Positions 46,922 through 57,090 of a stretch of 64,000 nucleotides of DNA are shown here, piece by piece (within the stretch, counting starts at the first letter, position 1; the number at the start of each line of letters is the position of its first letter). The DNA comes from Palaemon carinicauda (lineage: Eukaryota > Arthropoda > Malacostraca > Decapoda > Palaemonidae). The translations under genes and the position numbers were made by a program. Under the pieces are notes generated by a model. The model saw only the letters and a program-made list of their open reading frames with translations, was not told where the DNA came from and made no database searches. The DNA lies in NCBI RefSeq assembly GCF_036898095.1, contig NC_090746.1, forward strand, positions 56,591,899-56,655,898, written 5' to 3'.

Positions 46922-47573
46922 AATTGTTTTCCTGCTTTGCTACGTATGTATGATTTTATATAGATACGGTAAATAATATTTGTAATAGTGTAACATATTT
47001 TCTAAAAGCTTTTACTGTAATATCATTATTTATCACTTTCATCATGCGCGTTAAATGACTTCGTTTGTTTACTGAGCGTACTTTATGACGCCGTCATTTC
47101 AGGCGGCATCATAAAGAAAAACATTTCATTTGGAAGTCCTAAGAAAAATTAAGTAAAACATTGGTAATAACAAAATCAACATACTGTACTGAATAATCAA
47201 TATAATCGATGTAAAAACTAACCTATACACAGATGTGTAAATGCGTGTGTTTCTTCATTATGATCAGAGATAAACGCAAACAAAACATTGGTTGCCATTT
47301 TTTATCATGCTTTTTGGCGTGTTTAGGAAACGCATGATATAAAATCGCCTTTAATATTTGTGCCTGTTTTAGTTTAGGGTACTGTAGTACATGCATTAAG
47401 TGTTCTGTACATTAAAGGGTAGTTTGTTAACAGTACTACGTACAAGGGAAGGTTTTAAAAGTCTGAATATACATGTTAAATAAATACGTAAATATGGTGT
47501 CTCTACTTCGCGGATTTTCACCTATCGCGGTCGGGTCTGGAACCTATCTACCGCGATAAACGAGGGCTCACTG
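45810..47573 (+). mobile_element. Tigger derivative, copy 3 (no transposase)
   Basis: 1764 bp, CAGTGATCCCTCGCTACTTC at the left and GAGGGCTCACTG at the right. The right target TA is at 47574-47575; the left one has mutated to AA (45808-45809). The empty site is CACGCTATTTAAATGG in DIRS A (6481-6496). Nearly identical to copy 2 minus its piggyBac insert, with GA, GT and TC microsatellites of different lengths. Confidence 0.93.
46605..46681. repeat. (GA)n microsatellite in Tigger copy 3
   Basis: Pure GA run; the equivalent in copy 2 is 29028-29070 and shorter. Confidence 0.95.
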
Positions 47574-48066
47574 TATTTAATATGGGTGACTCACCCCTTA
47601 GGAAGGGTGGTAAGTCCCGGCCATACTGGCTTTGGCTCTGCCCGGGGACTCGATATTTGAGTGTGTAAGTACTCAAGAAATAAGGAGTCCCTGCGCCTCG
47701 CTAGCATTTGCTGTGCAATTGCTGCGGCCTACATAAGCTGTGTGTGAAGGTAAGAAGTGTGACCAGTCCTAGAAAGTTGACCTGGAGTTCTTCAGATGGA
47801 ATTCTAGGCTAGGACTCTCCCAATACCACCTCGTCAGGGTATGGGGACGTGACAGTATTAACCTTATTACTAGGAACACAAGGAAGCATGGTTTACTTGC
47901 AGTGGTTTGAGGTCAGCTGTGCAGAGAACCCAGGATGCTGCTTTCTCCAAGGGAGGAGAGGATGAAGAAAAGAATAAGGGCCAGCCAAATCTTTTCATTC
48001 ATGCAGACTAAAATCGGGTAACGATGCCCTCAACCTTCTGCTACCTGTCCATTAAGGAGCCTGAGG

Positions 48067-49647
48067 TTAGACCAGCTGTTGTGCAGCCACCTCAGGGCCG
48101 ACAGAGAACGTATCGAGTCTCCTGTGTGTCACGTCTTGCAGGTAGTGGGCTGTGAAGGTCGTCTGACGCTTCCACACCCCAGCTTGCAGGACCTGCGTCA
48201 CTGAATAGTTTTTCTTGAAGGCCAGGGACGTAGCTACGCCCCTGACATCATGTGCTCTAGGGCGACGTGACGGAGGAGGGTCAGGATTCAAGGCTAAAAG
48301 TATTACCTTGCGAATCCAGGCAGAGATGGTATTCTTGGTGACCCTCCTCTTCGTTTTCCCAGTGCTCAAAAACAAGGCTTGAACCTGGGGACGAACTGCA
48401 GCTGTTCTTTTAAGATACAACCTCAGACTCCTGACTGGGCACAGTAAGAGATGGTCTGGGTCATCTGTTACAGAACGAAGACTCGAAACCTGGAAAGAGT
48501 CGAACCGATGGTCCGGCACTCCCGGATTCTGAGTCTTGGCAACAAACTCAGGGACGAACCTGAACGTTACCTCCCCTCATCCCCTTGAATGGGCGATGTC
48601 GTATGAGAGACCATGAAGTATACTGACTCGTTTGGCCGAGGCCAAAGCTAGCAGGAACACCGTCTTCCAAGTCAGGTGGCGATCAGAAGCCTGGCGTAAT
48701 GGTTCGTAGGGAGGTCTCTTAAAAGACCTGAGAACTCGAACCACGTTCCATGGAGGAGGTCTCACTTCCGACTGAGGGCAGGTAAGTTCATAACTCTGTA
48801 TGAGTAGGGAAAGTTCCAGCGAGGAAGAAATGTCCACTCCTTTGAGCCTGAAGGCTAGACTTCAGGCTGAGCGATAGCCTTTCACTGCTGAGACTGAAAG
48901 GCGCATTTCTTCCCGCAAATAAAGGAAGAACTCCGCTATTGCTGGAATAGTGGCATTGAGTGGAGAGATACCCCTTCCACGACACCAACCACAAAAAACT
49001 CGCCACTTCGCCTGGTAGACCCCTGCGGATGACCTGCACAGGTGTCCAGACATCCTATTCGCAACTTGTTGCGAAAATCCTCTCTCAACGAGGAGATGCT
49101 GGATAGTCTCCAGGCGTGAAGTCGAAGCGAAGTTACGGCTTTGTGGAAGATGTTGGTGTGTGGTTGTTTGAGTAGTTCGTGTTGTGGAGGGAGTTCTCTT
49201 GGGAGATCCGTAAGGAGTTGCAGAAGGTCCGGAAACCATTCTGCGTGATGCCATAGTGGAGCTATCAGGGTCATCGATAGATTGACCGATATTCTGGTCT
49301 TGTTGAGTACCCTCCTCATCAGACAGAACGGGGGAAAGGTGTATACATCGATGTTGTTCCACCGTTGTTGAAAGCCATCTTGCCAGAGAGCCTTGGGATC
49401 CGGGACTGGGGAGCAGTACAGCGGGAGCTTGAAGTTCAGCACTGTAGCGAACAGATCCACAGTCGGGGAACCCCACAAAGTCAGGACTTTGTCGGCTACT
49501 TGACGATCCAAAGACCACTCGGTACTCACTATCTGCGTCGCTCTGCTCAGACTGTCGGCGAGCACATTCCTCTTGCCTGTAATGAAGCGAGCCGATAGTG
49601 TGACCAAGTGGACTTCGGTCCATCTCAGTATCTCTACTGTACTGCAA
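48067..49647 (-). pseudogene. DIRS D tyrosine recombinase with two nonsense codons
   Basis: A single frame spans 49647-48067 with stops at 48862 and 48577. Core-binding part: RMSGHLCRSSAGVYQAKWRV and FLYLREEMRLSVSAVKGYRS. Catalytic part: LALASAKRVSILHGLSYD (Arg), RAHDVRGVATS (His, Arg) and GVWKRQTTFTAHYLQDV (Trp, Tyr). The stop at 48577 replaces the Trp of copy C (SHSKGW versus AHSRG-stop); the one at 48862 follows GYRSA. Both are single-base changes in otherwise conserved sequence. The N-terminal 200 or so codons overlap the methyltransferase-like frame. Confidence 0.9.
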
Positions 49648-49926
49648 GATGGGATAGCTGTTCTGAAAAGGTACCTCCCTGCTTGTTGATATAAGCCACT
49701 ACTGTGATGTTGTCGCTCATCACCACCACAGAGTGGCCCGCCAGGACCTGATGGGACTTCTGAAGAGCCAGGAATACGGCCTTCATTTCTAGCAGGTTTA
49801 TATGTAGGTACTTTTCTGATTCTGACCACAGGCCTGAGGTCCTGTGGTTCAGAACGTGGGCCCCCACCCTTTCTTTGATGCGTCCGAAAACAACATCAAA
49901 TCTGGGGGAAGGACGAGAAGATCCAC
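49000..49926 (-). pseudogene. DIRS D RNase H and methyltransferase-like region (frameshifted)
   Basis: Pieces in order: [35 protein letters not shown] (Glu), [19 protein letters not shown] (Asp), then after a frame change [20 protein letters not shown] and [14 protein letters not shown] (Asp), [14 protein letters not shown] and [17 protein letters not shown]. The first Asp block is destroyed by a frameshift near 49925 (VVFGRIKERVGAH in place of DASKxGWGAH). A 5-bp duplication at about 49636 (CTACTGTACTGCAAG, versus CTACTGCAAG in A at 7193) causes the second frame change. Confidence 0.82.
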
Positions 49927-49932
49927 TCCCTT

Positions 49933-50982
49933 TCATAGGTTCTTGACTGCCACCCACCACTGAAGGTCCATTTGTTCCGCAGGACCCAGAGGGATCATGA
50001 CGTCCGAGAAATCGTGACCTTGATTCCACCGAGACTTGAGTCGCCACTGGAGAGATCTCATTCTGAGGCGACCATTGGGAACTAGACGGGCCAGGGATGA
50101 GAGATGGCCGAGGAGACGTAACCACGCTTGGGCTGGAAGTTCTCGTTTGAGGAAAGGCCTTGCGACCTTCTTCAGCCTTGCTATCCTGTCGTCTGATGGG
50201 AAGGCTTTGTGGAGATTGGTGTCTATGACCATGCCTAGGTATACCAGTTTCTGCATGGGCAGCAGTGAGGACTTCTCGAGATTTACCATGATCCCTAGAT
50301 CTTGGCAAAGTTCGAGAAGCTTGTCTCGGTGGCGAAGAAGGGTTGCCTCCGAGTCTGCTAGGATCAGCCAGTCGTCCAGGTAACGGAAGAGACGGATACC
50401 GATCCTGTGAGCCCAAGATGATATCAGGGTGAACACTCTGGTGAACACTTGAGGAGCTGTGGAGAGACTGAAGCACAGCACCTTGAACTGGTAGATCTTG
50501 TTGTCTAGACTGAATCTTAAGTACTTCATTGAAGACGGATGGACTGGGATCTGGAAGTACGCGTCCTTCAGGTCCAGTGTACACATGAAGTCTTGCGGTC
50601 TCACTGCAAGCCTGACCGTGTCTGCCGTCTCCATGCTGAACGGTGTCTGTTTGACAAACCCGTTCAGGGTCGAGAGGTCGATGACTGGTCTCCAGCCTCC
50701 AGACGCCTTCTTTAAAAGAAAGAGTCGACTGTAGAAGCCTTGGGACCCGTCTACTACCTCTTGGAGAGCGTCCTTCTTCAACATGGTCTCGACTTCTGCC
50801 CGAAGGGCTTGCTCTCTTACCGATCCCATGGTAAGGGAGCTCAATGACACTGGATTCGCTGTCAGGGGAGGTAGAGATGTTGTGAACGGGATGCGATATC
50901 CCTGACTGATCACAGAGATCGTCCAGGTATCTGCCCCGAGTTGCTGCCACCTTGTCGCGCAACTTTGAAGGCATCCCCCCAC
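49933..50982 (-). CDS. DIRS D reverse transcriptase
   Basis: 350 codons open. [20 protein letters not shown] and LSTLNGFV form the fingers. [16 protein letters not shown] has catalytic Asp137; [16 protein letters not shown] follows (Ser for the usual Gly); [12 protein letters not shown] has Asp203/204. [16 protein letters not shown] and [20 protein letters not shown] form the thumb and connection. It stops at 49933 just before RNase H, where A and C continue in other frames. The N-terminal MGGCLQSC lies about 10 codons after the end of gag. Confidence 0.93.
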   Translation of the reverse strand: MGGCLQSCATRWQQLGADTWTISVISQGYRIPFTTSLPPLTANPVSLSSLTMGSVREQALRAEVETMLKKDALQEVVDGSQGFYSRLFLLKKASGGWRPVIDLSTLNGFVKQTPFSMETADTVRLAVRPQDFMCTLDLKDAYFQIPVHPSSMKYLRFSLDNKIYQFKVLCFSLSTAPQVFTRVFTLISSWAHRIGIRLFRYLDDWLILADSEATLLRHRDKLLELCQDLGIMVNLEKSSLLPMQKLVYLGMVIDTNLHKAFPSDDRIARLKKVARPFLKRELPAQAWLRLLGHLSSLARLVPNGRLRMRSLQWRLKSRWNQGHDFSDVMIPLGPAEQMDLQWWVAVKNL

Positions 50983-51010
50983 TGGTGGACATGCAGGGGG
51001 ACTGCCAATC

Positions 51011-51685
51011 CTAGCGTTTGCGGCCTCGGCCTCTAACTCTAGGATTTTTACCTTCCCTGGAGGACTTTTTGCCCTTCCTGTCCTTGACAGGAAAGGGCTT
51101 AGACACCTTTGTCTTTGCTGCTGTAGTCTTCTCTGTATCCTTGGAAGGACGGGGCTGTTGGGTTGCTGGAGGTTTGTAGGGCCTCGATGTCAGGGCCCTA
51201 TGGAGAAGGGAATCCTGGTTGGATTTCCTCCACCTCTCAGCAGCTTGCTCCACGTCCTTAGGCTCGAACAAATTCTTACCGAGGACGGAAGAATGTCTGA
51301 GCCTGCTGGCGTCGGTACTGGGGGCCTTTTGATGAAATCTCTCAGCCACTGCGTCTCGTCGTTTCAGGATCGTGTTAGCCCACAAGCTCGAGACTTGGTG
51401 GGCTAGAAACTCGATGGTCTGCGTGCCTGAGAGCAAAAAGGTCTCCAGTGCCTTCCTGGTGCTTTCCTTGGACAAGTCCTCGGAACACACCACGATGCCC
51501 AGAGACCCTAGCCAGATGTCCAGCCACGAGGTTGCCTGCATGGCACACTTCGCAACCTTCTCCTGGCTTAGGATCTCTGTTGCTGAATACGAGACATGCC
51601 GGTTGGAAAGTCTCTCGAGAGGGACTCCCCCGGTAAGCTCTTCCATAGAATGGTGCAAAGGAAGAGCTAAACAAGTCTCCTCCAC
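51011..51685 (-). CDS. DIRS D Gag, capsid-like domain and basic tail
   Basis: Same domain as A (12251-13072): METCL-like start (EETCLALPLHHSMEELTGGV), [37 protein letters not shown] and [13 protein letters not shown], ending KGKKSSREGKNPRVRGRGRKR. An in-frame TAG near 51778 (KVEV-stop-LSELAS, where A has [11 protein letters not shown]) cuts it from the upstream Gag, so the open frame starts later than in A. Confidence 0.78.
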   Translation of the reverse strand: MEETCLALPLHHSMEELTGGVPLERLSNRHVSYSATEILSQEKVAKCAMQATSWLDIWLGSLGIVVCSEDLSKESTRKALETFLLSGTQTIEFLAHQVSSLWANTILKRRDAVAERFHQKAPSTDASRLRHSSVLGKNLFEPKDVEQAAERWRKSNQDSLLHRALTSRPYKPPATQQPRPSKDTEKTTAAKTKVSKPFPVKDRKGKKSSREGKNPRVRGRGRKR

Positions 51686-51804
51686 GATCTCAAAGTACCT
51701 CCTTTGGTGGACTCGAGGAGGAGGGAAGAGCTTGTTACCGGCACTGGATCTGCTGGAGGAGGCAAGCTCAGAGAGCTAGACTTCAACCTTGTCTCTGGCA
51801 CTCT

Positions 51805-52221
51805 TCATCCCCTGTGACCAAGGCAAAGCTGCGCTGGCCCTAGAAGGTTTCTGGGTACCATAGACTTGGTCCAAGACCGTGTCCTTACCCTCACGAGGAG
51901 GAATCTCTGGGTCCGGAACCCGTTGAGATTTCTCATGAGGGTCAGAACTTGCCAGAACACATGTTCTGACTCTTGAAGCTTTCCTCCCGAAAGACTAGCA
52001 GCAATGTCTCCTGTCCCCAGTGGCTCTTCCTGGGGGGACTCGTGGACATTCTCCGAAGGTCTAGCTGACTCCTGTCTAATCCTTGCCGAAGACTTAGGCA
52101 AAGTCTTCGAGTCCTTCGGCTCCCTCCTGGGAGGGACACAGGACTCCAGTAATGATGGTTGCAGACTCTTCTCTACCCCAATGTGAGAAGACTTCTCAGG
52201 GAGAGGCGGGGTTTCCCCCAT
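51805..52221 (-). pseudogene. DIRS D Gag, linker before the capsid-like domain
   Basis: Encodes SLLESCVPPRREPKDSKTLP, RPSENVHESPQEEPLGTGDI and SEHVFWQVLTLMRNLN, matching A (13455-13051). After RNLN the frame shifts, and RFLLVRVRTRSWTK is a shadow. Confidence 0.65.
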
Positions 52222-52281
52222 TGGTGCGATGGGGGAGTGACCCGACTCGCCCGACTCCCTCAGATTGAGGATGGGAAATCC

Positions 52282-54726
52282 TCATCCGCAGGGGGGAGAG
52301 AAAGTCTGAGGGGGAGAGGGAGCCTTGCGCAAGGACTTCCGAGGAGACAGCTTAGCCCTAGGAGAAGTCACCACGGAGGGGACTCCTCTCTTCCTCTTCA
52401 GGGGGGATGAAGCTGCCACTGGTTTGTGACCTAGTTCAGCGAATACAGGCTTAAAAGCCTGAACGAGAGCTCTAACAATGGTCCCAAACCAGGGCTGCTG
52501 GCTGACAGTCCCGCTGTCAGACACTCCCTCTGGAGGGAAGGAGATCGTTCGATCCCTAGGAGGAGTCAACAAACGAGGGTTCACCTGCAAAGATGCTGAA
52601 GAGAAGGAATCCTTGGACCTGTCCGGAAACCTCCCCTCCTCCGGCAAGCATGCTGTTCTGCGCTTGTAGGGAGAGGAACGAGAAGACGATGACCTAGCCG
52701 CTTGAAGTTCTGCATTATCGCGTGTGGGATCGCGCTGGCGATTGTGGCGCAACTCGCGCTGGTGGTCGCGCGAAGAGCCCTGCCCTGAATCGCGTGCGGG
52801 AGAATCCTCGCGTGTGTACGCGCGGGCGTGGGTGCGCGAAGGAGATGGCGAGGGCGCACGGGCGAGTGATGGCGCGCAGGAGATGGAACGTGGGGCTGCG
52901 TAGGCGCTCGCGCGAGCAAGTGATTGATCGCGCGCGGGTGGGCGTGCAGGAACCTGTTGAAGAGCCCGTGAGGGCGAAACTGTGGAGCGCGCGCGCGCAG
53001 GAGAAATATCTCTAGCACATGGGCGTGGAGCGCGTGTATCTGGTTGAAACTGAGGGCGAGGGCGCATTTGCGCAGCCTCGTGAGTGCGCACTGGAGAATG
53101 TGCGCGCTGACGGGCAGGAGAGACAGGAACTACGCTCTGAGGAGATCGTGAGTGTGCTGGGCGCTCAGGAGATTGTGGGCGCGCATCAGGAACCGAGCGC
53201 ACAGGAGTGCGCTGCTGGATAGGGCGCGCATCACGATGCGAGCGCACAGGAGTGCGCTGTTTAGCTGGCGAGCGCTGGGGTACCTGTGAGCGCCTGTGCG
53301 CTAACTTAGGTGCCCCTAGGGCTGTGCGCTGATGCGTAGAAGTGCGCTGGTGCGCCGGTGAGCGCTTGCGCGCTGTCTCAGGAACGTCAGGAGTGCGCTG
53401 GGGTACCTGTGAGCGCCTGTGCGCTAACTTAGGTGAGCCCAAGGCTGTGCGCTGATGCGCAGAAGTGCGCTGGCGCGTTGGTGAGCACTTGCGAGCTGTC
53501 TCAGGAACTTCAGGAACTGCGCGCTTGAGTCCAGAAGTGCGCGGAGGCACTGGAGAGCACTGACGAGCAGGAGAGAGCTTGCGCTCTGAAACAGGAACAG
53601 GTGAGCGCTGGCGCGCTATTGCGGGAACTGCAGATGGGCGCTGGCGCGCAGGTGATCGTGGGTGCACAGGGGAACCCTGGCACTTAGCTACAGGATCAGT
53701 AAATGCGCGCAAGCACGCAGGTGTGCGCTGGGGCACCAAGTGAGGAACAACAGCAACATGTCGATGGCGCACAGGGGGTACCTGGCGCTTAAGGGACTGA
53801 GGCGCAGGTTTGCGCTCAAGTCCCTTGTGCCCCGAAGGGACCGTTGCCTGTGCAATGACAGGATGTGAGGGCGCCCACAGCGCATCAGCAGCCTGGAACG
53901 TTGACGGCAGGTCAGCAGGTCTGGAGGGCGAAGGGTCAGAGTGTCCTGAGTAAGGACGACCTTCCACCGAAGGAGATCGCGAACGATCTCCAGAGAGGTC
54001 CAAGATGGTAGCTGGCAGGATCGGTGAACTGCGAGTTTCCTCTGCGGAGGATTGCGGGAACGACAAACCGAAGAGGCGCCTCCTAACTCCCTTGTGAGGA
54101 GAATGAAGACCTCTACAGCGAAGGGGAGGACGAGCCTTACGCCTTATACGCCCTCTAGGGGCCGTGGGATCAGCAAGCTGACCATCAGCAGGCCTCTGAA
54201 GAGGAGTCTCTGTAAGTGAACTCCCCCGAGGGGGAGAATCACCGGCAGGAGAGACTGTAGGACTTAGTTCCTCCCTCGAAGGATGTTTGGAGGGGGAATC
54301 TAAGCCTTCAGCTACCGCAGCAACAGGAGCAGTTGTTTGAGCAGACACATCAGAGACCTCAGTCACAACAACGTCGACGATAGACAGAGGATCTATCTCT
54401 GTTATCGCCAGCGATTGCTTGACAGCTGCTCCTAATTTGATTATGTCAAACAGGGCTTCCTTGGAGGGCGAACCCTGAAGCCCCAAGGAAGCCCAAAGCT
54501 GTAACAAATCATTGTTATTTGCAGGTAAATTAATATCCTCCTCCGAGGGGGGAGGGGGAGCTGCCTCGCTATGGGAGGCAACTACCTCTCCCGCTCCCCG
54601 GGATCGGTCAACAGAACTACGGCCTACGCTACCACTTGACGGCCTCTCGCAAGAGACCGATTGAGTGGGAGCTTCGGAGGAGGTTTGGGCCACGGAAGAA
54701 GAGTCCTTGGGATTTCCTCTCTTCAA
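52282..54726 (-). CDS. DIRS D Gag, central repeat-rich region
   Basis: 814 codons open without interruption. Order: acidic/Ser-rich part with [20 protein letters not shown] and [15 protein letters not shown] (conserved in A); [34 protein letters not shown]; then a long RSP/ARQRSP region with a near-perfect internal duplication of about 39 codons (VPETARKCSP.., ALGSPKLAHRRSQVPQRTP, repeated as ALGAPKLAHRRSQVPQRSP). It ends with PPEGVSDSGTVSQQPWFGTI and SPLKRKRGV. The Arg/Ser/Pro content predicts a disordered, RNA-binding-like segment. The upstream zinc module is cut off by a stop at 54754. Confidence 0.75.
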   Translation of the reverse strand: MKRGNPKDSSSVAQTSSEAPTQSVSCERPSSGSVGRSSVDRSRGAGEVVASHSEAAPPPPSEEDINLPANNNDLLQLWASLGLQGSPSKEALFDIIKLGAAVKQSLAITEIDPLSIVDVVVTEVSDVSAQTTAPVAAVAEGLDSPSKHPSREELSPTVSPAGDSPPRGSSLTETPLQRPADGQLADPTAPRGRIRRKARPPLRCRGLHSPHKGVRRRLFGLSFPQSSAEETRSSPILPATILDLSGDRSRSPSVEGRPYSGHSDPSPSRPADLPSTFQAADALWAPSHPVIAQATVPSGHKGLERKPAPQSLKRQVPPVRHRHVAVVPHLVPQRTPACLRAFTDPVAKCQGSPVHPRSPARQRPSAVPAIARQRSPVPVSERKLSPARQCSPVPPRTSGLKRAVPEVPETARKCSPTRQRTSAHQRTALGSPKLAHRRSQVPQRTPDVPETARKRSPAHQRTSTHQRTALGAPKLAHRRSQVPQRSPAKQRTPVRSHRDARPIQQRTPVRSVPDARPQSPERPAHSRSPQSVVPVSPARQRAHSPVRTHEAAQMRPRPQFQPDTRAPRPCARDISPARARSTVSPSRALQQVPARPPARDQSLARASAYAAPRSISCAPSLARAPSPSPSRTHARAYTREDSPARDSGQGSSRDHQRELRHNRQRDPTRDNAELQAARSSSSRSSPYKRRTACLPEEGRFPDRSKDSFSSASLQVNPRLLTPPRDRTISFPPEGVSDSGTVSQQPWFGTIVRALVQAFKPVFAELGHKPVAASSPLKRKRGVPSVVTSPRAKLSPRKSLRKAPSPPQTFSPPCG

Positions 54727-54753
54727 AGAAGCTTTTGAAGGAGAAATATCCCG

Positions 54754-55074
54754 TTAGGACTTCTTCTTCCAGCGCCGAGCAAACCTCTCCCACTGGGAGG
54801 TAGGCCACTCCCTACACTCACCCCATACGTTAACACTATCACACCGTTGGCCCCTACAATGAGGACACAAGGTGTGAGGATCTGTGTCGACTGCCGACAT
54901 AAATGTACCACAAGGGCGGTCAGATAACCCAGGACACGTACGCATGGGGATAGAGGCCAACTTCACACACTCTGTAGAAAATAAAAAGCAAACACAGATT
55001 AGTGGCTGACAAGTGAGGGTGAAAGCGGACACGTCCGTCTGCCACCCGAGCCAAGAGCAAAGTGAAGTATTCAC
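54754..55074 (-). pseudogene. DIRS D Gag N-terminus, Cys-rich module
   Basis: [40 protein letters not shown] and GECREWPTSQWERFARRWKK. One Cys of the module in A (KVCSEC) is Trp here (NVWGEC). TAA follows KKKS where A reads KKSKRD. In the same frame as the 814-codon Gag part. Confidence 0.78.
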
Positions 55075-55252
55075 AGGTGTGTGTGAGAGGGGGGGGGGGG
55101 GGGGGGGGTAGCACGCTACCCCTCCCTACCCCCTGCTAACTAGCGGTGGGGTAGTAAACCCTCGTTAAAATTCTAATGGCTCGTCATTTCAGCTACGCCG
55201 AAAGTAATAACCCATATTAAATAGCATGGTTTGTATTTCAGTTACGGAACAA
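55045..55252. repeat. DIRS D right inverted terminal repeat
   Basis: Reverse complement of the left ITR from GAGCAAAGTGAAGTATTCAC to CCCATATTAAATAG, then the outer end GGTTTGTATTTCAGTTACGG ending AACAA. It includes a 19-base or so G run at about 55089-55108. Confidence 0.9.
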
Positions 55253-55889
55253 CTCACTTTCTATTTTCATTCTCTAATTTCTCCTCCTGCAAGCACTTTT
55301 CCATTTTATGCTATTTGAAAATAAAATACATACTATTTGTTTCGTCTGACTGTTGACACTGAGTCACAGAGAGAAAATTATCATTAGAAGGATGGAAGAA
55401 TTGAAATATATAAAAGGCAATGCCTGTGTATGTGTGTGTTCCCTATAGAAAAATTGTACAGGGAACCTACAGAATATTTAGTGATCAAATCTCATGTAAT
55501 TTTTATTGAGAAAGTTAACGCTGCTATTTTCATTTTGATCATGCTCCACCGTGAAGGTCTTTGGTCCCATAATTACAAACCCCCTAAAACTGTATTCCAC
55601 AAAATTGGGCAGGCTGGCACCCTAGACTTTTTCAACTTTTTTAAAAATCCATATACCAAGGCACTTTCCCCTAATTTTTGGGGGTAGCCAACATTAAACA
55701 AATGAAAAAAAGGGGATCTTTCCTCTCTTCGCTCCTCCCAGCCTGACAAGGGACTCAACCAAGTTTGGCTGGTACTGTTAGGGTGCCACAGCCCACCCTC
55801 CCCCGTTATCCACCACAGATGAAGCTTCATAACGCTGAATCCCCTACTGCTGCTACCTCCGCGGCCATCCAAGGCGACCGGAGGAAGCA
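55253..55889. other. No recognised feature
   Basis: AT-rich on the left. The right part (55790-55890) belongs to the 3' UTR of the RTE-like fragment. No exon-like match found. Confidence 0.4.
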
Positions 55890-56712
55890 GCAGGGCCTAC
55901 CGGAACTGCATCACAATCGCTCGCCATTCATTCCTATTTCTAGCACGCTCCTTGCCTCTCTCACATCTATCCTCCTATCACCCAGAGCTTTCTTCACTCC
56001 ATCCATCCACCCAAACCTTGGCCTTCCTCTTGTACTTCTCCCATTAACTCATGCATTCATCACCTTCTTTAGCAGACAGCCATTTTCCATTCTCTCAACA
56101 TGGCCAAACCACCTCAACACATTAATATCCACTCTAGCTGCTAACTCATATCTTACACCCGTTCTCACCATCACTACTTCGTTCCTAACCCTATCTACTC
56201 AAGATACACCAGCCATACTCCTCAGACACTTCATCTCAAACACATTCAATTTCTGTCTCTCCATCACTTTCATTCCCCACAACTCCGATCCATACATCAT
56301 AGTTGGTACAATCATTTTCTCATACAGAACTCTCTTTACATTCATGCCCAACCCTCTATTCATTACCACTCCCTTTGCATCCTTCATTCACTCTCTGAAG
56401 TGCATCTACTTCCACTCCACCATTTGCTGCAACAACAGACCCCAAGTCCTTAAACTGATCCACCTCCTCAAATAATTCTCCATTCAACATGACATTCAAC
56501 CTCCCACCACCTTCCCTTCTCGTACATCTCATAACCTTACTCTTATCCACATTGACTCTCAACTTCCTTCTCTCACATACCTTTCCAAATTCTGTCACTA
56601 AACGGCCAAGCTTCTCTTCCGAGTCTGCAACCAGTACAGAATCATCCGCAAACAACAACTGATTTACCTCCCATTCATGATCATTCTCGTCTATCAGTTT
56701 CTTTTTAAAAAT
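55890..56712 (-). pseudogene. RTE-like reverse transcriptase, 3' part
   Basis: The minus strand encodes DENDHEWEVNQLLFADDSVL (catalytic FADD box), VADSEEKLGRLVTEFGKVCE, RRKLRVNVDKSKVMRCTR and VDQFKDLGSVVAANGG. After a frameshift near 56385 it reads YEKMIVPTMMYGSELWGMKV, EMKCLRSMAGVS and, further left, VLRWFGHVERM and RNEWRAIVMQF-like ends. It starts abruptly at 56712, beside the left end of DIRS E, so the 5' portion is either deleted or displaced by that insertion. Confidence 0.82.
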
Positions 56713-56733
56713 ACTGTAAAGTAATAATGATAT

Positions 56734-57090
56734 GACAAATTTGGAAGTAATTTGTATTTTCCCTACAAACACAAACCTGGAGCTCTTTAAAAGTGCATTA
56801 TTATTTCGGCGAAGCTGAAAACTAGCCGAAGCTAAAAGTTTAACAGGGTTCAACTACCCACCGCTAGTCAGTGGGGGTAAAGAGGGGTATGTTTACCTAC
56901 CGCACCCACCAGCATTGGAGACTAACTGTCACTTTTTAATTGTTTCAGGACTTAGGGGGTTGGTGCTGGCCGGCCCGTATAATTAAAGAGCTCCAGGTTT
57001 GTATTGCTCGGGAAAATACAAATTACTTCCATATTTGTCATTTGTCTCAATGCAAAATAAAACCCTTCCGCTCTTTAAGAGTGCACTTAC
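56734..57090. repeat. DIRS E left end and internal complementary region
   Basis: The outer end, including AAACCTGGAGCTCTTTAA, recurs inverted as TTAAAGAGCTCCAGGTTTGT and AAATTACTTCCATATTTGTC. This is joined to ATTTGTCTCAATGCAAAATA, which should be the complement of the unseen right end. That predicts a right end finishing in TATTTTGCATTGAGACAAAT. Confidence 0.85.

Larger units (their letters stand above)
45470..55252 (-). mobile_element. DIRS1-like retrotransposon D, with both ends
   Basis: 9.8 kb including a 1.76-kb Tigger derivative. The left end (ACAAATTCGTAGATAATTTG) and right end (ACGGAACAA at 55252) flank inverted repeats that mirror about 45510-45675 and 55045-55227. Minus-strand order: Cys-rich Gag N-terminus (55074), repeat-rich Gag, capsid-like Gag (to 51011), reverse transcriptase (50982-49933), RNase H/methyltransferase-like (about 49920-49000) and recombinase (49647-48067). 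It is the same subfamily as A. Nonsense codons and frameshifts occur in gag, RNase H and recombinase. Confidence 0.92.
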
